Shown here piece after piece: positions 34,595 through 43,008 of a stretch of DNA of 64,000 nt. The translations under genes and the position numbers were made by a program. Within the stretch, counting starts at the first letter, position 1. Every line of letters begins with the position of its first letter. The notes beneath the pieces are model-generated. The model ran no database searches and was not told the origin of the DNA. It was given only the letters and a program-made list of their open reading frames with translations. The stretch spans positions 459,542-523,541 of the forward strand of contig NZ_JAESWA010000022.1 of NCBI RefSeq assembly GCF_016765615.1, in the 5' to 3' direction. The stretch comes from Clostridium paridis. Lineage in GTDB: Bacteria > Bacillota > Clostridia > Clostridiales > Clostridiaceae.

Positions 34595-35755
34595 TTAATT
34601 ATCTGCTTTTATAGTATCGAGATAAGTAAACTTGCCATTTTTAACTTGTTTTAATACTGCATCTTTTACTGCATTATTATTTTCATCTATTGTTATCATA
34701 CCTGCTGCTCCTGGGAAGTTCTTTGTCTTAGCTATTTCATCCCTTATTTTTACTGGGTCAGTAGAATTAGCTCTCTTAATTGCATCTAATATTAAAATAT
34801 AAGCATCATATGATAGTGCAGTTACTGCTGCTGGTTCTTTCTTATATTCTTTTCTATACTCTTCTAAGAATTTCTTTGATTCATCTGTTATAGGAGTTTC
34901 ACTTGCAAAGAAAGTTGAAAATACTGTTCCCTCCACTGCATCTTTTCCTATATCAATAAATTCTGGTGTTTCCCAAGTATCTCCACCAATAATAGGAGTT
35001 TTTATTCCAAGTTGTCTTGCTTGTTTAATTATTAATGCACCTTCAGTAAAGTTACCCGGCGCGAATATAACATCTGGATTCTTACTTTTTATATTAGTTA
35101 GTTGTGCTGAAAAGTCTTGATCTCCAGTATTATAATTTGCTTTTGCTACTATAGCATTCTTATCTCCAGTAAACTTAATAAAAGAATCAGTGAAAAACTT
35201 GCATATTCCTACAGAGTAGTCACTTGAAACTTCTTGAAGTATTGCAACTTTTTTTGCCTTTAGCTTTTCAGCTGCATACTTAGCCATTACAGTTCCTTGA
35301 AAAGGATCTATAAAACATACTCTAAAATAGTAATCATTTCCTGCAGTTACTAGTGGGTTTGTTGCAGAAGCTGCTACTGCTGGCACTTTTGCATCCATAA
35401 CCACATCACCTGCAGCCATAGAATTACCACTTCCCCAGCTTCCTACTATAGCATTAACATTTTCTTGTTCCACTAGGTTTGCTGCTGCACTTGCTGCTTC
35501 AACCTTATCTGATTTATTATCTACAAAAACCAATTCAACTTTTTTCCCAAGTACCGTTGGATATAACTTATTTGCAAGTTTTACCCCTTCAACTTCAAGT
35601 TGTCCACCTGCTGCGTTTGCTCCTGTCATTGGTTCAAATACTCCAATTTTAACTACATCACTATCTACTCTTGTTTTTGTTTTAGCTTTACATCCTGCTA
35701 AAGTAAAAGTAGTTGAGATAGCTAGTACCAAAAGTAATGATATCTTTCTTTTCAT
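34595..35755 (-). CDS. livK: Branched-chain amino acid binding lipoprotein (LivK/LivJ type)
   Basis: A 386-residue periplasmic-binding-fold lipoprotein. The signal ends in the lipobox TLAGC (Cys about 21), so the protein is lipid-anchored outside the membrane. The type I binding fold follows (VKIGVFEPMTGANAAGG; AIVGSWGSGNSMAAGDV; AVAASATNPLVT, the classical amino-acid contact segment; LSYDAYILILDAIKRA). It captures the amino acid and delivers it to LivHM. A run of G before the ATG (GGGGGGGC) serves as ribosome binding site. First gene of the operon, with a promoter at 35885-35913. Confidence 0.93.
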   Translation of the reverse strand: MKRKISLLLVLAISTTFTLAGCKAKTKTRVDSDVVKIGVFEPMTGANAAGGQLEVEGVKLANKLYPTVLGKKVELVFVDNKSDKVEAASAAANLVEQENVNAIVGSWGSGNSMAAGDVVMDAKVPAVAASATNPLVTAGNDYYFRVCFIDPFQGTVMAKYAAEKLKAKKVAILQEVSSDYSVGICKFFTDSFIKFTGDKNAIVAKANYNTGDQDFSAQLTNIKSKNPDVIFAPGNFTEGALIIKQARQLGIKTPIIGGDTWETPEFIDIGKDAVEGTVFSTFFASETPITDESKKFLEEYRKEYKKEPAAVTALSYDAYILILDAIKRANSTDPVKIRDEIAKTKNFPGAAGMITIDENNNAVKDAVLKQVKNGKFTYLDTIKADN

Positions 35756-35884
35756 AAAAATTGCCCCCCCATTTAGACATATTACTTCAAATTTGTCCTT
35801 GATTTAAATTGACATTTTTGAAGTAAAGTAGAATTAAAATTGATAATATATCAATAATTTATCCCTATTATTATTAACCAGTTT

Positions 35885-35913
35885 ATATTAGCATGATATA
35901 TTTGAAATTGCAA
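35885..35913 (-). promoter_or_regulatory. Promoter of the liv operon
   Basis: On the minus strand TTGCAA (35908-35913) and TAATAT (35885-35890) are 17 bases apart. A 5' leader of about 120 bases would follow. I saw no T-box, and no convincing CodY box. Confidence 0.55.
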
Positions 35914-36200
35914 CAGAGTCACTCAAGGCAACTTTACTCAATTACAGAACATTTGTATTCCAATGAAGGACACTTCTTTTACAACTTTTATTTCTTTATT
36001 ACTCTTAAATGAATTAAACATTGCAAACATGAATAAACATTAATTTTTTACCATGTTTATCCCAAATTTATCCAGAAGGAGACCTACTCCCTTCCCCTAT
36101 ACACAGTTAAACCATTGAGTACATATGTATTCTCATCATGGACATCCTGTATTATTTTACTATTTTTCTTCCAATAAATTTTTTTAATTTTTTTATGAAA
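35914..36200. other. Intergenic region with no gene recognised
   Basis: The gap between livK and the STAND NTPase gene is about 500 bases. Apart from the liv promoter and the terminator at 36211-36239, I see only AT-rich DNA and a slightly GC-richer patch around 36075-36110. A short imperfect palindrome (GAGTACATATGTATTCTC, near 36116) is present. No frame looks coding. Confidence 0.5.
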
Positions 36201-36210
36201 ATATGAAAAA

Positions 36211-36239
36211 ACAACCTAATTTAAATAAAATTAGGTTGT
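36211..36239 (-). terminator. Terminator of the STAND NTPase gene
   Basis: ACAACCTAA pairs with TTAGGTTGT, with T-rich DNA after it on the minus strand (TTTTTTCATATTTTC). Confidence 0.75.
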
Positions 36240-36260
36240 CTTGTACACTATTTTAAATTA

Positions 36261-39200
36261 TTAATTATCCTCGATTAATTCTTTAATCTTTATACTCTTC
36301 ATTTTGCTTCTTAAGTTTCTAATAATATCATCAACATATTTTTTATGTTCTAATAATTCTACATCTCTAAGAACTGGTAATAATGATTCATAGAGTGAAA
36401 TTCGTTTTTCTAGTGCCGAAATTTCACTTCCATTTAAGAACATAGTTCTTGATACTAAATTTAACTGTTTAAATAATTCAAAAGATTTATTATATGATAA
36501 TAAGAATGAAAGTAACTTGACCTTTCTCTTATCCTCAAAATAAGATATCCCATAAAAAAGTATTTGCATCTCCTCATGGCTAGAATAGTTCTCTTCAATA
36601 TACATTCTAATCCAATTATCTTGTTTTTCGCTTATATCGACTATATCACTATACTTTAGTTTCAATAATTGCTTTATAAAATCATAAAACAAATATCTCT
36701 TCTCAATTGATTTTTCCTTAAAAATCTTTACAATTGACGAAACCAATTCAAGATAATTATCTCCTTGCCACAAAAATGCAAAGTCAAAGCTTTCATCTAT
36801 ATTTCTAGAATTCAAAATTAAACATATAAACTCCTCTTTAAATTCATCATCCTTCTCCATTAACTTGTTTAATATATTAGAATCATAATTCATTGTTTTG
36901 TCTATTTTAAGCAGTGTAAAATATGCTTTTCTTATAACCTTTAAATCATCCTTAAACACTTCAAATAAACACTTATAGATATCACTATACACATTAAATA
37001 ATGACTTTAAAGTTCTAATAACAGTTAAGGGTGATTTTTTTGTTTTATTTAAAACAATATTCGTTACATTTATAAATACTCTGGAATCCACATGCATGTA
37101 ATTTGATAAAAAGCTTACATTTCGTGTCCAACCAATTATTTCATCTTCATTATCAGCAAAATATTCATATAACTTATTAACATACTCTGTATTTATTTCC
37201 TTCTCAGGAATTAGTGTAAAGTAACAATATTGCCACTTACTCTTATTAAAGTATTCATATTTATTTATTATTCTTTCTGCTTCATCTAATCCTACTACCT
37301 CAATCAATCCCTTAATAATCAATTTTGGACTTACACTAATTGATAAGTTTTGTGATAAATAAAAATCTACTACTTCTACAAATAGACTTTTATTTACCAT
37401 TAAGGATGAAAATACTATATCCATGCCTTCTCCTAACTCATATTCGTCACTAGATGAAAGTTCTCCAAATTCTTTACAACAGGTTATAAAGCTTTTATAA
37501 TCTTCTAAGTTGTAATCTTCAACATACACTCTTATATCTAATTCTCTTAGTCTTTCTTCTTTATTATAATTAAATATTTTTAGATGTTTTCTTCCTTTTA
37601 GTAATTTGTATATTTTATATCCACCTACATAAAATTTTCTAATATTTATATCATTAGTTTCTAATTGTGCCTTATCAATAGCCTCAAATAATGAATCTGC
37701 TGCAATACAATGATTGAAATTATTCTCTTGTAGTTTTTCATTAATAAATAGCTTTATAAATATCATATCCTTTTTTATAACTTCTCTATCAACTTCAGTG
37801 AAGTAATCTTCCCCAAAATTTTTTAGAATCGCTATAACCTCTTTATGATATGCTTCATTATTATATAATTCAATAAGACTCAGCCATATCTTCTCTCTAA
37901 GCTTTTCAAGCGAAGGCGAATTTTTTAATGCTATTCTATGAAATAAGATATTCTTTTTTCCCCATGGCTCATTCTCATCAAAAACAAATCCTAAATAATA
38001 GTTTGATAAACGAAGAAATAACATAGTATAGAGTTTATTTTCAAAGTTCTTTGTAAGATTAATAACTTGATCTACAATATTTCTTTGAATAATAAAGTTC
38101 TGATAATATGAATCTTCATTAAACCCTAATCCATTTACTAATACATAATAAATCATTGGAAGGTCTTCAGGTTTTTTCATTAAATATTCTAGTATTAAAC
38201 TAATTGCTATTGAATAATTATTGCTGCTTCTATACTGCACTAAAGTCTTGATACTTTCTGGCGCGACCAAATATTCATTTTTAGGTATTACATAGCTTTC
38301 TGGTTCAAGCATATTGGAACTTAAACTATTTATTCTTTTCTTAATATAAATAAGTGTTTCTGATTCCCTTACAAACCAAAACGTTAGCATCAATTCTGTT
38401 AGTCTATAATCATTTTTTCTTTCAAAACTATCCCAAACAATATTTATCTCTGAACTAATAACCTCATTTACTTTTTCAAAATTGAAATGTGTATATACTG
38501 AATTTATTGTTTCTATTATCCTTTGTTTTATATTTGGAAAGTATGCTTCTATTAATTCTGCATAATGAATAGCTTTCTTATCAATAAAAACTAAGTAAAA
38601 TAGATAAGTCGAAAGAATCTGGTCCGTAATTTTTACTAACTCATCTTCATATATATCTATAATTTCCATGTTGCTTAATTTTTGAATTGATTCAAAAAAT
38701 ACACTCTTCTCTATTTCACATATAGTACATATTTTATTAATATTCTGGCTATCTTTAAGACTAATATGATTAAGAAAAGATATTATTCCAGCAATTCTTA
38801 ATATATTTTCATCATCTAATGCTTGGAGATCTTTTTTTATATTTCTAAAGTACTCTTCTAATAATTGTGTGCTATCTATTATGCTCTCTAATGTGTTCTC
38901 CTTCACAACTAATTGAGCTGCCATCACTGCAAGTCTAGGGTTACCCTGTGCTATTTGAATTATTCTATCTAAATATAATGAATTATTTATATTAAATTCT
39001 TGACTTGCCATTTCTCTAATTTGCTCATCCTCTAAAAGAGTAATCTTAATAATCTTAGGGTGAGTTTCTTCATAAAACTTATCCAAGATTCTCCTTAGTG
39101 CATAATCTCTAACAGTAGCTATTATTTTCAGGTTAATTCCAAGATTTCCTTTGTGTAGATAATCTAATATATCTGATAGTGGGGTTGTTTGATTTACATC

Positions 39201-39992
39201 ATCTATAAATACTAAGTAACTACCCGGTTCTGAAAAATATGTCTTCAAATCCTCAAAAATATTTTGTCCATTATTTTTTATGCACCAAACAATCGTATCC
39301 TTATGTTTTTCTGCATATTTCTTACAGCATTCAATTACTAACCTGGATTTTCCCACCCCTGCCTTACCTGATATTATAGTAGAATCATTTCCTTCTAATG
39401 TACTTAAGATTTCTTTTAATTCCATTTCCCTAAAATAGAATTTCATTCCCAAAGGTGCTACCATAGAATTTCTATCATAGCTTGCTATGAAATCTTCTAA
39501 TCTCAATATTTGTCCAGTATCTACTTCTATCCCAAGAAAATCTTTTGCTATCTTGGGATGATAATGATAAATCTGCTGAGAAAGTTCATCTATTCCTATT
39601 ATTCTCAAGTATACACATTTCTTCTTGCATTTTTTTATAAGTCTATCAACTTGATTAGTATAGAGCTGTGAAGTATGACAGTATATTATTTCTTGAATTT
39701 CTTCAGCTCTTATGTTAGTTAATGAAAAATCAAAACATTTATCAATATCTTCTTCTATTTTTTCAAATAGACCACTTTTTTTAACTGTATATTCTGCAAA
39801 AGCGTACTTTCCATTAGGTAAGATAAAATATGAATCTGGAGTTCCTTTTCTTGTACCATCGTTTCCAACTACTGAACCTAAAGAAACAATATGTCCATAA
39901 CCACATGAAACTAAATAGCTATCTGCGAGTTTCTGAAAACTTCCACCATTTAATTCCTGTATTTTTTGCTGTATTTGATTTAGTTTAGACAT
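36261..39992 (-). CDS. STAND NTPase with N-terminal nuclease-like module (Avs-like, putative antiphage)
   Basis: A 1243-residue protein. Residues 1-150 resemble a PD-(D/E)xK nuclease: helix GGSFQKLADSYL, GTPD (D53), then FAEYTVKK (E67, K71), with Thr69 where a catalytic Lys is expected. Residues about 185-360 form a STAND-type NTPase (nSTAND3-like): Walker A GKAGVGKS (209-216), Walker B YLVFIDD (D264, D265), the sensor-like IIATVRD (R295), and the STAND GxP motif QGNPRLA (349-355). The remaining 850 residues are helical and repeat-like with no catalytic motif, as expected for a ligand-sensing array. Avs proteins have this effector-NTPase-sensor order and activate on phage proteins. That role is inferred. 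GC content matches the host, and a terminator follows. Confidence 0.82.
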   Translation of the reverse strand: MSKLNQIQQKIQELNGGSFQKLADSYLVSCGYGHIVSLGSVVGNDGTRKGTPDSYFILPNGKYAFAEYTVKKSGLFEKIEEDIDKCFDFSLTNIRAEEIQEIIYCHTSQLYTNQVDRLIKKCKKKCVYLRIIGIDELSQQIYHYHPKIAKDFLGIEVDTGQILRLEDFIASYDRNSMVAPLGMKFYFREMELKEILSTLEGNDSTIISGKAGVGKSRLVIECCKKYAEKHKDTIVWCIKNNGQNIFEDLKTYFSEPGSYLVFIDDVNQTTPLSDILDYLHKGNLGINLKIIATVRDYALRRILDKFYEETHPKIIKITLLEDEQIREMASQEFNINNSLYLDRIIQIAQGNPRLAVMAAQLVVKENTLESIIDSTQLLEEYFRNIKKDLQALDDENILRIAGIISFLNHISLKDSQNINKICTICEIEKSVFFESIQKLSNMEIIDIYEDELVKITDQILSTYLFYLVFIDKKAIHYAELIEAYFPNIKQRIIETINSVYTHFNFEKVNEVISSEINIVWDSFERKNDYRLTELMLTFWFVRESETLIYIKKRINSLSSNMLEPESYVIPKNEYLVAPESIKTLVQYRSSNNYSIAISLILEYLMKKPEDLPMIYYVLVNGLGFNEDSYYQNFIIQRNIVDQVINLTKNFENKLYTMLFLRLSNYYLGFVFDENEPWGKKNILFHRIALKNSPSLEKLREKIWLSLIELYNNEAYHKEVIAILKNFGEDYFTEVDREVIKKDMIFIKLFINEKLQENNFNHCIAADSLFEAIDKAQLETNDINIRKFYVGGYKIYKLLKGRKHLKIFNYNKEERLRELDIRVYVEDYNLEDYKSFITCCKEFGELSSSDEYELGEGMDIVFSSLMVNKSLFVEVVDFYLSQNLSISVSPKLIIKGLIEVVGLDEAERIINKYEYFNKSKWQYCYFTLIPEKEINTEYVNKLYEYFADNEDEIIGWTRNVSFLSNYMHVDSRVFINVTNIVLNKTKKSPLTVIRTLKSLFNVYSDIYKCLFEVFKDDLKVIRKAYFTLLKIDKTMNYDSNILNKLMEKDDEFKEEFICLILNSRNIDESFDFAFLWQGDNYLELVSSIVKIFKEKSIEKRYLFYDFIKQLLKLKYSDIVDISEKQDNWIRMYIEENYSSHEEMQILFYGISYFEDKRKVKLLSFLLSYNKSFELFKQLNLVSRTMFLNGSEISALEKRISLYESLLPVLRDVELLEHKKYVDDIIRNLRSKMKSIKIKELIEDN

Positions 39993-40064
39993 AAGCCCCT
40001 CCCTCTTTTAATCAATTGCTATTTCTACACTGTTGAAAACTATTGATTATTTACGGGCTTCTTT

Positions 40065-40385
40065 TTATTTTTCCCCATCACTATTATTGGATTTATCCAC
40101 GTTTATACTTACTTTTCTAGCTGCAAAATCATATCCTCCAGTTGCTGTGAATGTAACTAAGATAGCATTAATTAGCATAATATATAAATTACTAAAGGAT
40201 ATTGTACCATGGTATATACCAGATATAAGTATGGTTATAAAAGCTACAAGGAACGTAAAATACCTTGTGGGGATCTTTTTAATAAATGGTATATCTTTTA
40301 GAAATTGAACTATAAGCATTGTTACAATTACTGTGCCTACATAGCTAGATAAAAAATCAAAAGTTATAAAATCATTGATTTCCAT
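40065..40385 (-). CDS. Small holin-like membrane protein
   Basis: A 106-residue protein with about three transmembrane segments (14-30, 40-60, 66-85) and a charged hydrophilic tail (ARKVSINVDKSNNSDGEK). Size, helix number and charged C-terminus resemble phage holins, which form membrane lesions, but no endolysin gene is near. The start has AAGGAGGTAAGTGT. It lies 72 bases upstream of the STAND NTPase on the same strand without a strong terminator between, so the two may share a transcript. Confidence 0.65.
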   Translation of the reverse strand: MEINDFITFDFLSSYVGTVIVTMLIVQFLKDIPFIKKIPTRYFTFLVAFITILISGIYHGTISFSNLYIMLINAILVTFTATGGYDFAARKVSINVDKSNNSDGEK

Positions 40386-40610
40386 ACACTTACCTCCTTA
40401 TGTTAATTAATATAATTTTATATTTCTCTTTTATATATTAAATTCCTTTTTTTGTAATATTTTTTATGAATTTTATTTTTTCTTTTCAAGAAAATATTAA
40501 AATTAATTAAATTTTCTATAATATTTATCTTATATATATTTAACAATATGTGGACGCACACAAATTATGCTTATTTAGTCTTTATTATTGTAAATTTATA
40601 TGCATAAGAA

Positions 40611-40636
40611 AAAGCTATATCAATAGATATAGCTTT
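40611..40636 (-). terminator. Terminator of the second hemerythrin gene
   Basis: AAGCTATATC pairs with GATATAGCTT around AATA, followed by TTTTCTT on the minus strand. Confidence 0.8.
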
Positions 40637-40650
40637 ATTAAATTCATTAT

Positions 40651-41085
40651 TTAGTTTTGAATTTTAATAGGTTCATCAATTATAGTTTTCTCTAATAGAA
40701 ACCTTCCAAAATCCTTATCCATATTGCTTATATGATTTACCCACCATGAAGAGATTGATTTTTGAGCATTAATTATAAATAATGTTGAAGCTCCTGAAGT
40801 TGCAAATGTTCTTTTTAAATCTTTAAGTTCTTTTTTAAACTGTTCATGCTGTATATGTTGCAAAGTATAATTAGGATAACTATTATTTTTTTGAATTTCT
40901 TCTTCTTCTTTAAAATGCTCTATTACATGCTTTTCTAAATAGTCTAATGAACTTATAATATCCATGGTTTGTTTTCCTTTTTTCATAGCTTGTAATGATT
41001 TATTAATAAGTAGAAATAACTCTTTGTGATGATTATCTATACTATCAATTCCTGTAGTGAAATTATCATCCCAAATTAAAATCAT
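40651..41085 (-). CDS. Bacteriohemerythrin, second copy
   Basis: Start at ATG 41085 after AAGGGGGATTATT; 144 residues. It shows the hemerythrin pattern: IDSIDNHHKELF (first His), VIEHFKEEEE (His-x3-Glu), LQHIQHEQF (two His) and WWVNHISNMDKDF (His and Asp). All di-iron ligands are therefore represented. It diverges from the protein at 9843-10232 in its middle and has no Crp/Fnr-type palindrome upstream. It is flanked by a holin-like gene and an Asn/Thr-rich gene. Confidence 0.88.
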   Translation of the reverse strand: MILIWDDNFTTGIDSIDNHHKELFLLINKSLQAMKKGKQTMDIISSLDYLEKHVIEHFKEEEEIQKNNSYPNYTLQHIQHEQFKKELKDLKRTFATSGASTLFIINAQKSISSWWVNHISNMDKDFGRFLLEKTIIDEPIKIQN

Positions 41086-41281
41086 AATAATCCCCCTTAC
41101 TTTATATTCTAAATATACATATTCTAGCGAAAACTTCAAATTCCTCTTTAAATTATCAGAATTTTTAAACTTTTCTGATTTCATTTATTCACATTTCTTA
41201 ATAACTCAATTAAAATCAAAAAATCAAGATCAGGTGAACAATTGGCTTTAACCTTAATATTATATTAGAGGAGGTGATATT

Positions 41282-41773
41282 ATGCCTGTTAATAGTTCTG
41301 GAAATCAGACTACGAATACTACAACCAATACGACAACTCCTTCTGGTGGTACCAACACTAATGTTATAAATACCGGTAATGATCAATTAGATTTAGAGCT
41401 AATAGAAAGAGAGATTCAAGTAACTTTAATTTCTATAATAGCTAATTTGACTCTTATCGCGTCGGCAACTAAAAACAGACAACTAATTCTAGATAGGAAA
41501 AATGGCTTAGTTCCATCTAATCCATTGGAAGCAACTCAACTAGCTGCTCTTTCATCATTACTCACATTACATGCAGCTACTATACTTGGGGAAATTGCCG
41601 AAATAAGACTTGTTGAAAGAGAACAAAACATAGAATCCGGAACTGCTAAAGGAACCATAACCCCGAACATAAATATAACCTTTGGATATAGAGTGGTTAT
41701 TAGTGGTCTTGTTTTTAAAGCTATCGGAGCTTTACAAAGACTACAAGAAGAAGGAGAAATAACCATATTATAA
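41282..41773 (+). CDS. Orphan protein with Asn/Thr-rich N-terminus
   Basis: A 163-residue protein of unknown family. Residues 1-32 are low-complexity Asn/Thr/Ser/Gly. Then come two long helices rich in Leu, Ile and Ala (LIEREIQVTLISIIANLTLI and LAALSSLLTLHAATILGEIA). A beta-rich end follows (TPNINITFGYRVVISG). The start has AGAGGAGGTGATATT, one of the strongest ribosome binding sites in the window, so high expression is likely. It could be a structural, spore or surface protein. It is transcribed alone and closed by a terminator. Confidence 0.7.
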   Translation: MPVNSSGNQTTNTTTNTTTPSGGTNTNVINTGNDQLDLELIEREIQVTLISIIANLTLIASATKNRQLILDRKNGLVPSNPLEATQLAALSSLLTLHAATILGEIAEIRLVEREQNIESGTAKGTITPNINITFGYRVVISGLVFKAIGALQRLQEEGEITIL

Positions 41774-41812
41774 AAATAACCATCCTTTTTCATATAAAGA
41801 ATGGCTATTTTT
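41773..41812 (+). terminator. Terminator of the Asn/Thr-rich gene
   Basis: AAAAATAACCATCCTTT pairs with AAAGAATGGCTATTTTT with two mismatches; a T-rich tail follows. Confidence 0.75.
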
Positions 41813-41899
41813 ATTTATTTCTAATTTAAAATTGTTTTTATAAAAAATAGTGCAGATATAATCTACACTAAACTATTCAAATATTAATATATTACGTTA

Positions 41900-41992
41900 C
41901 TAATTAAATCTATTTTCCCTTCCAGCTGCCTTACATAGTGATAATATTATGAGCCCATAAAATATAGGTAAAAATATAATTATATATACCAT
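41900..41992 (-). CDS. 30-residue membrane microprotein candidate
   Basis: An ATG at 41992, nine bases after AAGGGA, opens a 30-codon frame. The product is a single hydrophobic helix (YIIIFLPIFYGLIILSL) followed by a short basic tail (CKAAGRENRFN). The amphiphilic layout matches known bacterial membrane microproteins and short type I toxin peptides. It is too short to be certain from sequence alone. It lies in the otherwise gene-poor gap at 41814-42395. Confidence 0.5.
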   Translation of the reverse strand: MVYIIIFLPIFYGLIILSLCKAAGRENRFN

Positions 41993-42114
41993 ACTACCGT
42001 TCCCTTATCATTATTATTAGCCTGATTATAAAGCATATATATTTATATTCTATTATTAATCCATTAAATTTATTTTAATATTTATAAACTTATTTAAATG
42101 ACTATTTTATATAG

Positions 42115-42254
42115 TACGACTAAAGATATGGAAGATATAAACTCTTGTATCTCGCATTTTAAAATGCTAGTATAGGATTACGGGTTTTAAGTCTCCAAGT
42201 GGGACTAAATTAGTTATTTAAACCGAGCAGATATTGGCATATCTGCTCTTTTTA
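42115..42254 (+). ncRNA. Putative structured small RNA or orphan riboregulator
   Basis: A strong plus-strand terminator at 42225-42254 has no gene in front of it: the upstream gene is already closed by its own terminator. The 110 bases before it can fold. A helix CGCATTTTAAAATGC (near 42153) and a stem AGTCTCC/GGGACT around CAAGT (42190-42206) lie inside a longer closing pair GGTTTTAA/TTTAAACC (42183-42190 and 42217-42224). I could not match it to c-di-GMP, purine, SAM, T-box or other riboswitch consensus sequences I know. The 5' end is a guess. Confidence 0.5.
42225..42254 (+). terminator. Strong intrinsic terminator of the RNA candidate
   Basis: GAGCAGATAT and ATATCTGCTC form a perfect 10-base stem with a TGGC loop, directly followed by TTTTTATTT. 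Confidence 0.88.
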
Positions 42255-42395
42255 TTTGCAAATTAAAAAAGTAGAGTCTTCTCTACTTTCATTTTTAAAA
42301 ACATATCCTTTATACGGAAAAGTTCCATAAGTATCACTCCAAAACTGTAATTATTACTTTCTAACAAATTCAATATTTATTCTTCAAAAATTCTA

Positions 42396-42788
42396 TTAAA
42401 CACTTGGAATTGGCTCAACATCAATTACACTTTCATTTGAACCTAAGTAAGTGACTGTCATATGTTCAAAGTCAGATATCCATCTTTCAACCCCGGTTTC
42501 TCCTGCTTGAATACAAAATGTGGGATAATCCGTTTCCCCTCTTTGGTGCATGGATAGAATCTCTTTAAATTTCTCTGGAGAAGGTTGTGTTGAAACATGT
42601 ACATTTTCCAAACCTCTCTTAAATCGTACAACCTGTCCATCTGATCCTTTAAAAATCCAAGTCCCATCTAAAAGCACTACCTCATGACTTTTTACTCCCA
42701 TATTCTTTATTTCATTAACATACTTAGGGAAGTCAGCACCACTTTTCACTTTATTATGAGCTATCTCAATTTGCTCTTTTGTAAACAT
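42396..42788 (-). CDS. DUF1398 family protein
   Basis: Start at ATG 42788, eight bases after GGAGG; 130 residues. The opening FTKEQIEIAHNKVKSGADFP is the DUF1398 hallmark, followed by a beta-rich core (VLLDGTWIFKG) and the end segment ETDYPTFCIQAGETGVERWI. Members are annotated in databases as 'phage envelope protein' on thin grounds and include YbcV; no function is proven. It probably acts as a small cytosolic protein. Confidence 0.87.
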   Translation of the reverse strand: MFTKEQIEIAHNKVKSGADFPKYVNEIKNMGVKSHEVVLLDGTWIFKGSDGQVVRFKRGLENVHVSTQPSPEKFKEILSMHQRGETDYPTFCIQAGETGVERWISDFEHMTVTYLGSNESVIDVEPIPSV

Positions 42789-42859
42789 AATCGGTTCCTC
42801 CATTTATAGTTTAATTTAACTATAGTTTATCAAATAATAATACAAATTATAAACTTGAT

Positions 42860-42988
42860 TTATTCAATATGATATATACCATTAATTAAATCAGCTAAAT
42901 AGTTCCCATGTGCATTAGCTTTTTCTAAATATTTAAGTAGTTTTAGAATGTCTCCATCTGAAAACCATATTATTGGGAAACGTATTTT
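42860..42988 (-). pseudogene. C-terminal gene remnant without a start
   Basis: A 42-codon open stretch encodes a coding-looking peptide (FPIIWFSDGDILKLLKYLE, then ANAHGNYLADLINGIYHIE and a stop) but contains no Met and follows an in-frame TAG. The balanced composition and amphipathic pattern suggest the tail of a lost gene. The family is unknown. It borders the higher-GC island at 43009-44997. Confidence 0.5.
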
Positions 42989-43008
42989 CTACTTTCCTTA
43001 TCATATAC

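Noticed and set aside
35914-36260. CodY or T-box control of the liv operon
   Set aside because: No convincing AATTTTCWGAAAATT match and no T-box GGGTGG element could be found in the leader.
6598-42196. Identical 15-mer GGGTTTTAAGTCTCC at 6598-6612 and 42182-42196
   Set aside because: Flanks differ and one or two 15-base matches are expected by chance in an AT-rich 64-kb sequence; not enough to call a shared RNA motif.
42115-42254. c-di-GMP, purine or T-box riboswitch at the RNA candidate
   Set aside because: Key consensus elements of these classes are absent, and no gene follows.
40065-42803. Prophage between the STAND NTPase and DUF1398
   Set aside because: Only a holin-like gene and a nominal 'phage envelope' family are present; no portal, terminase, tail or lysin genes.
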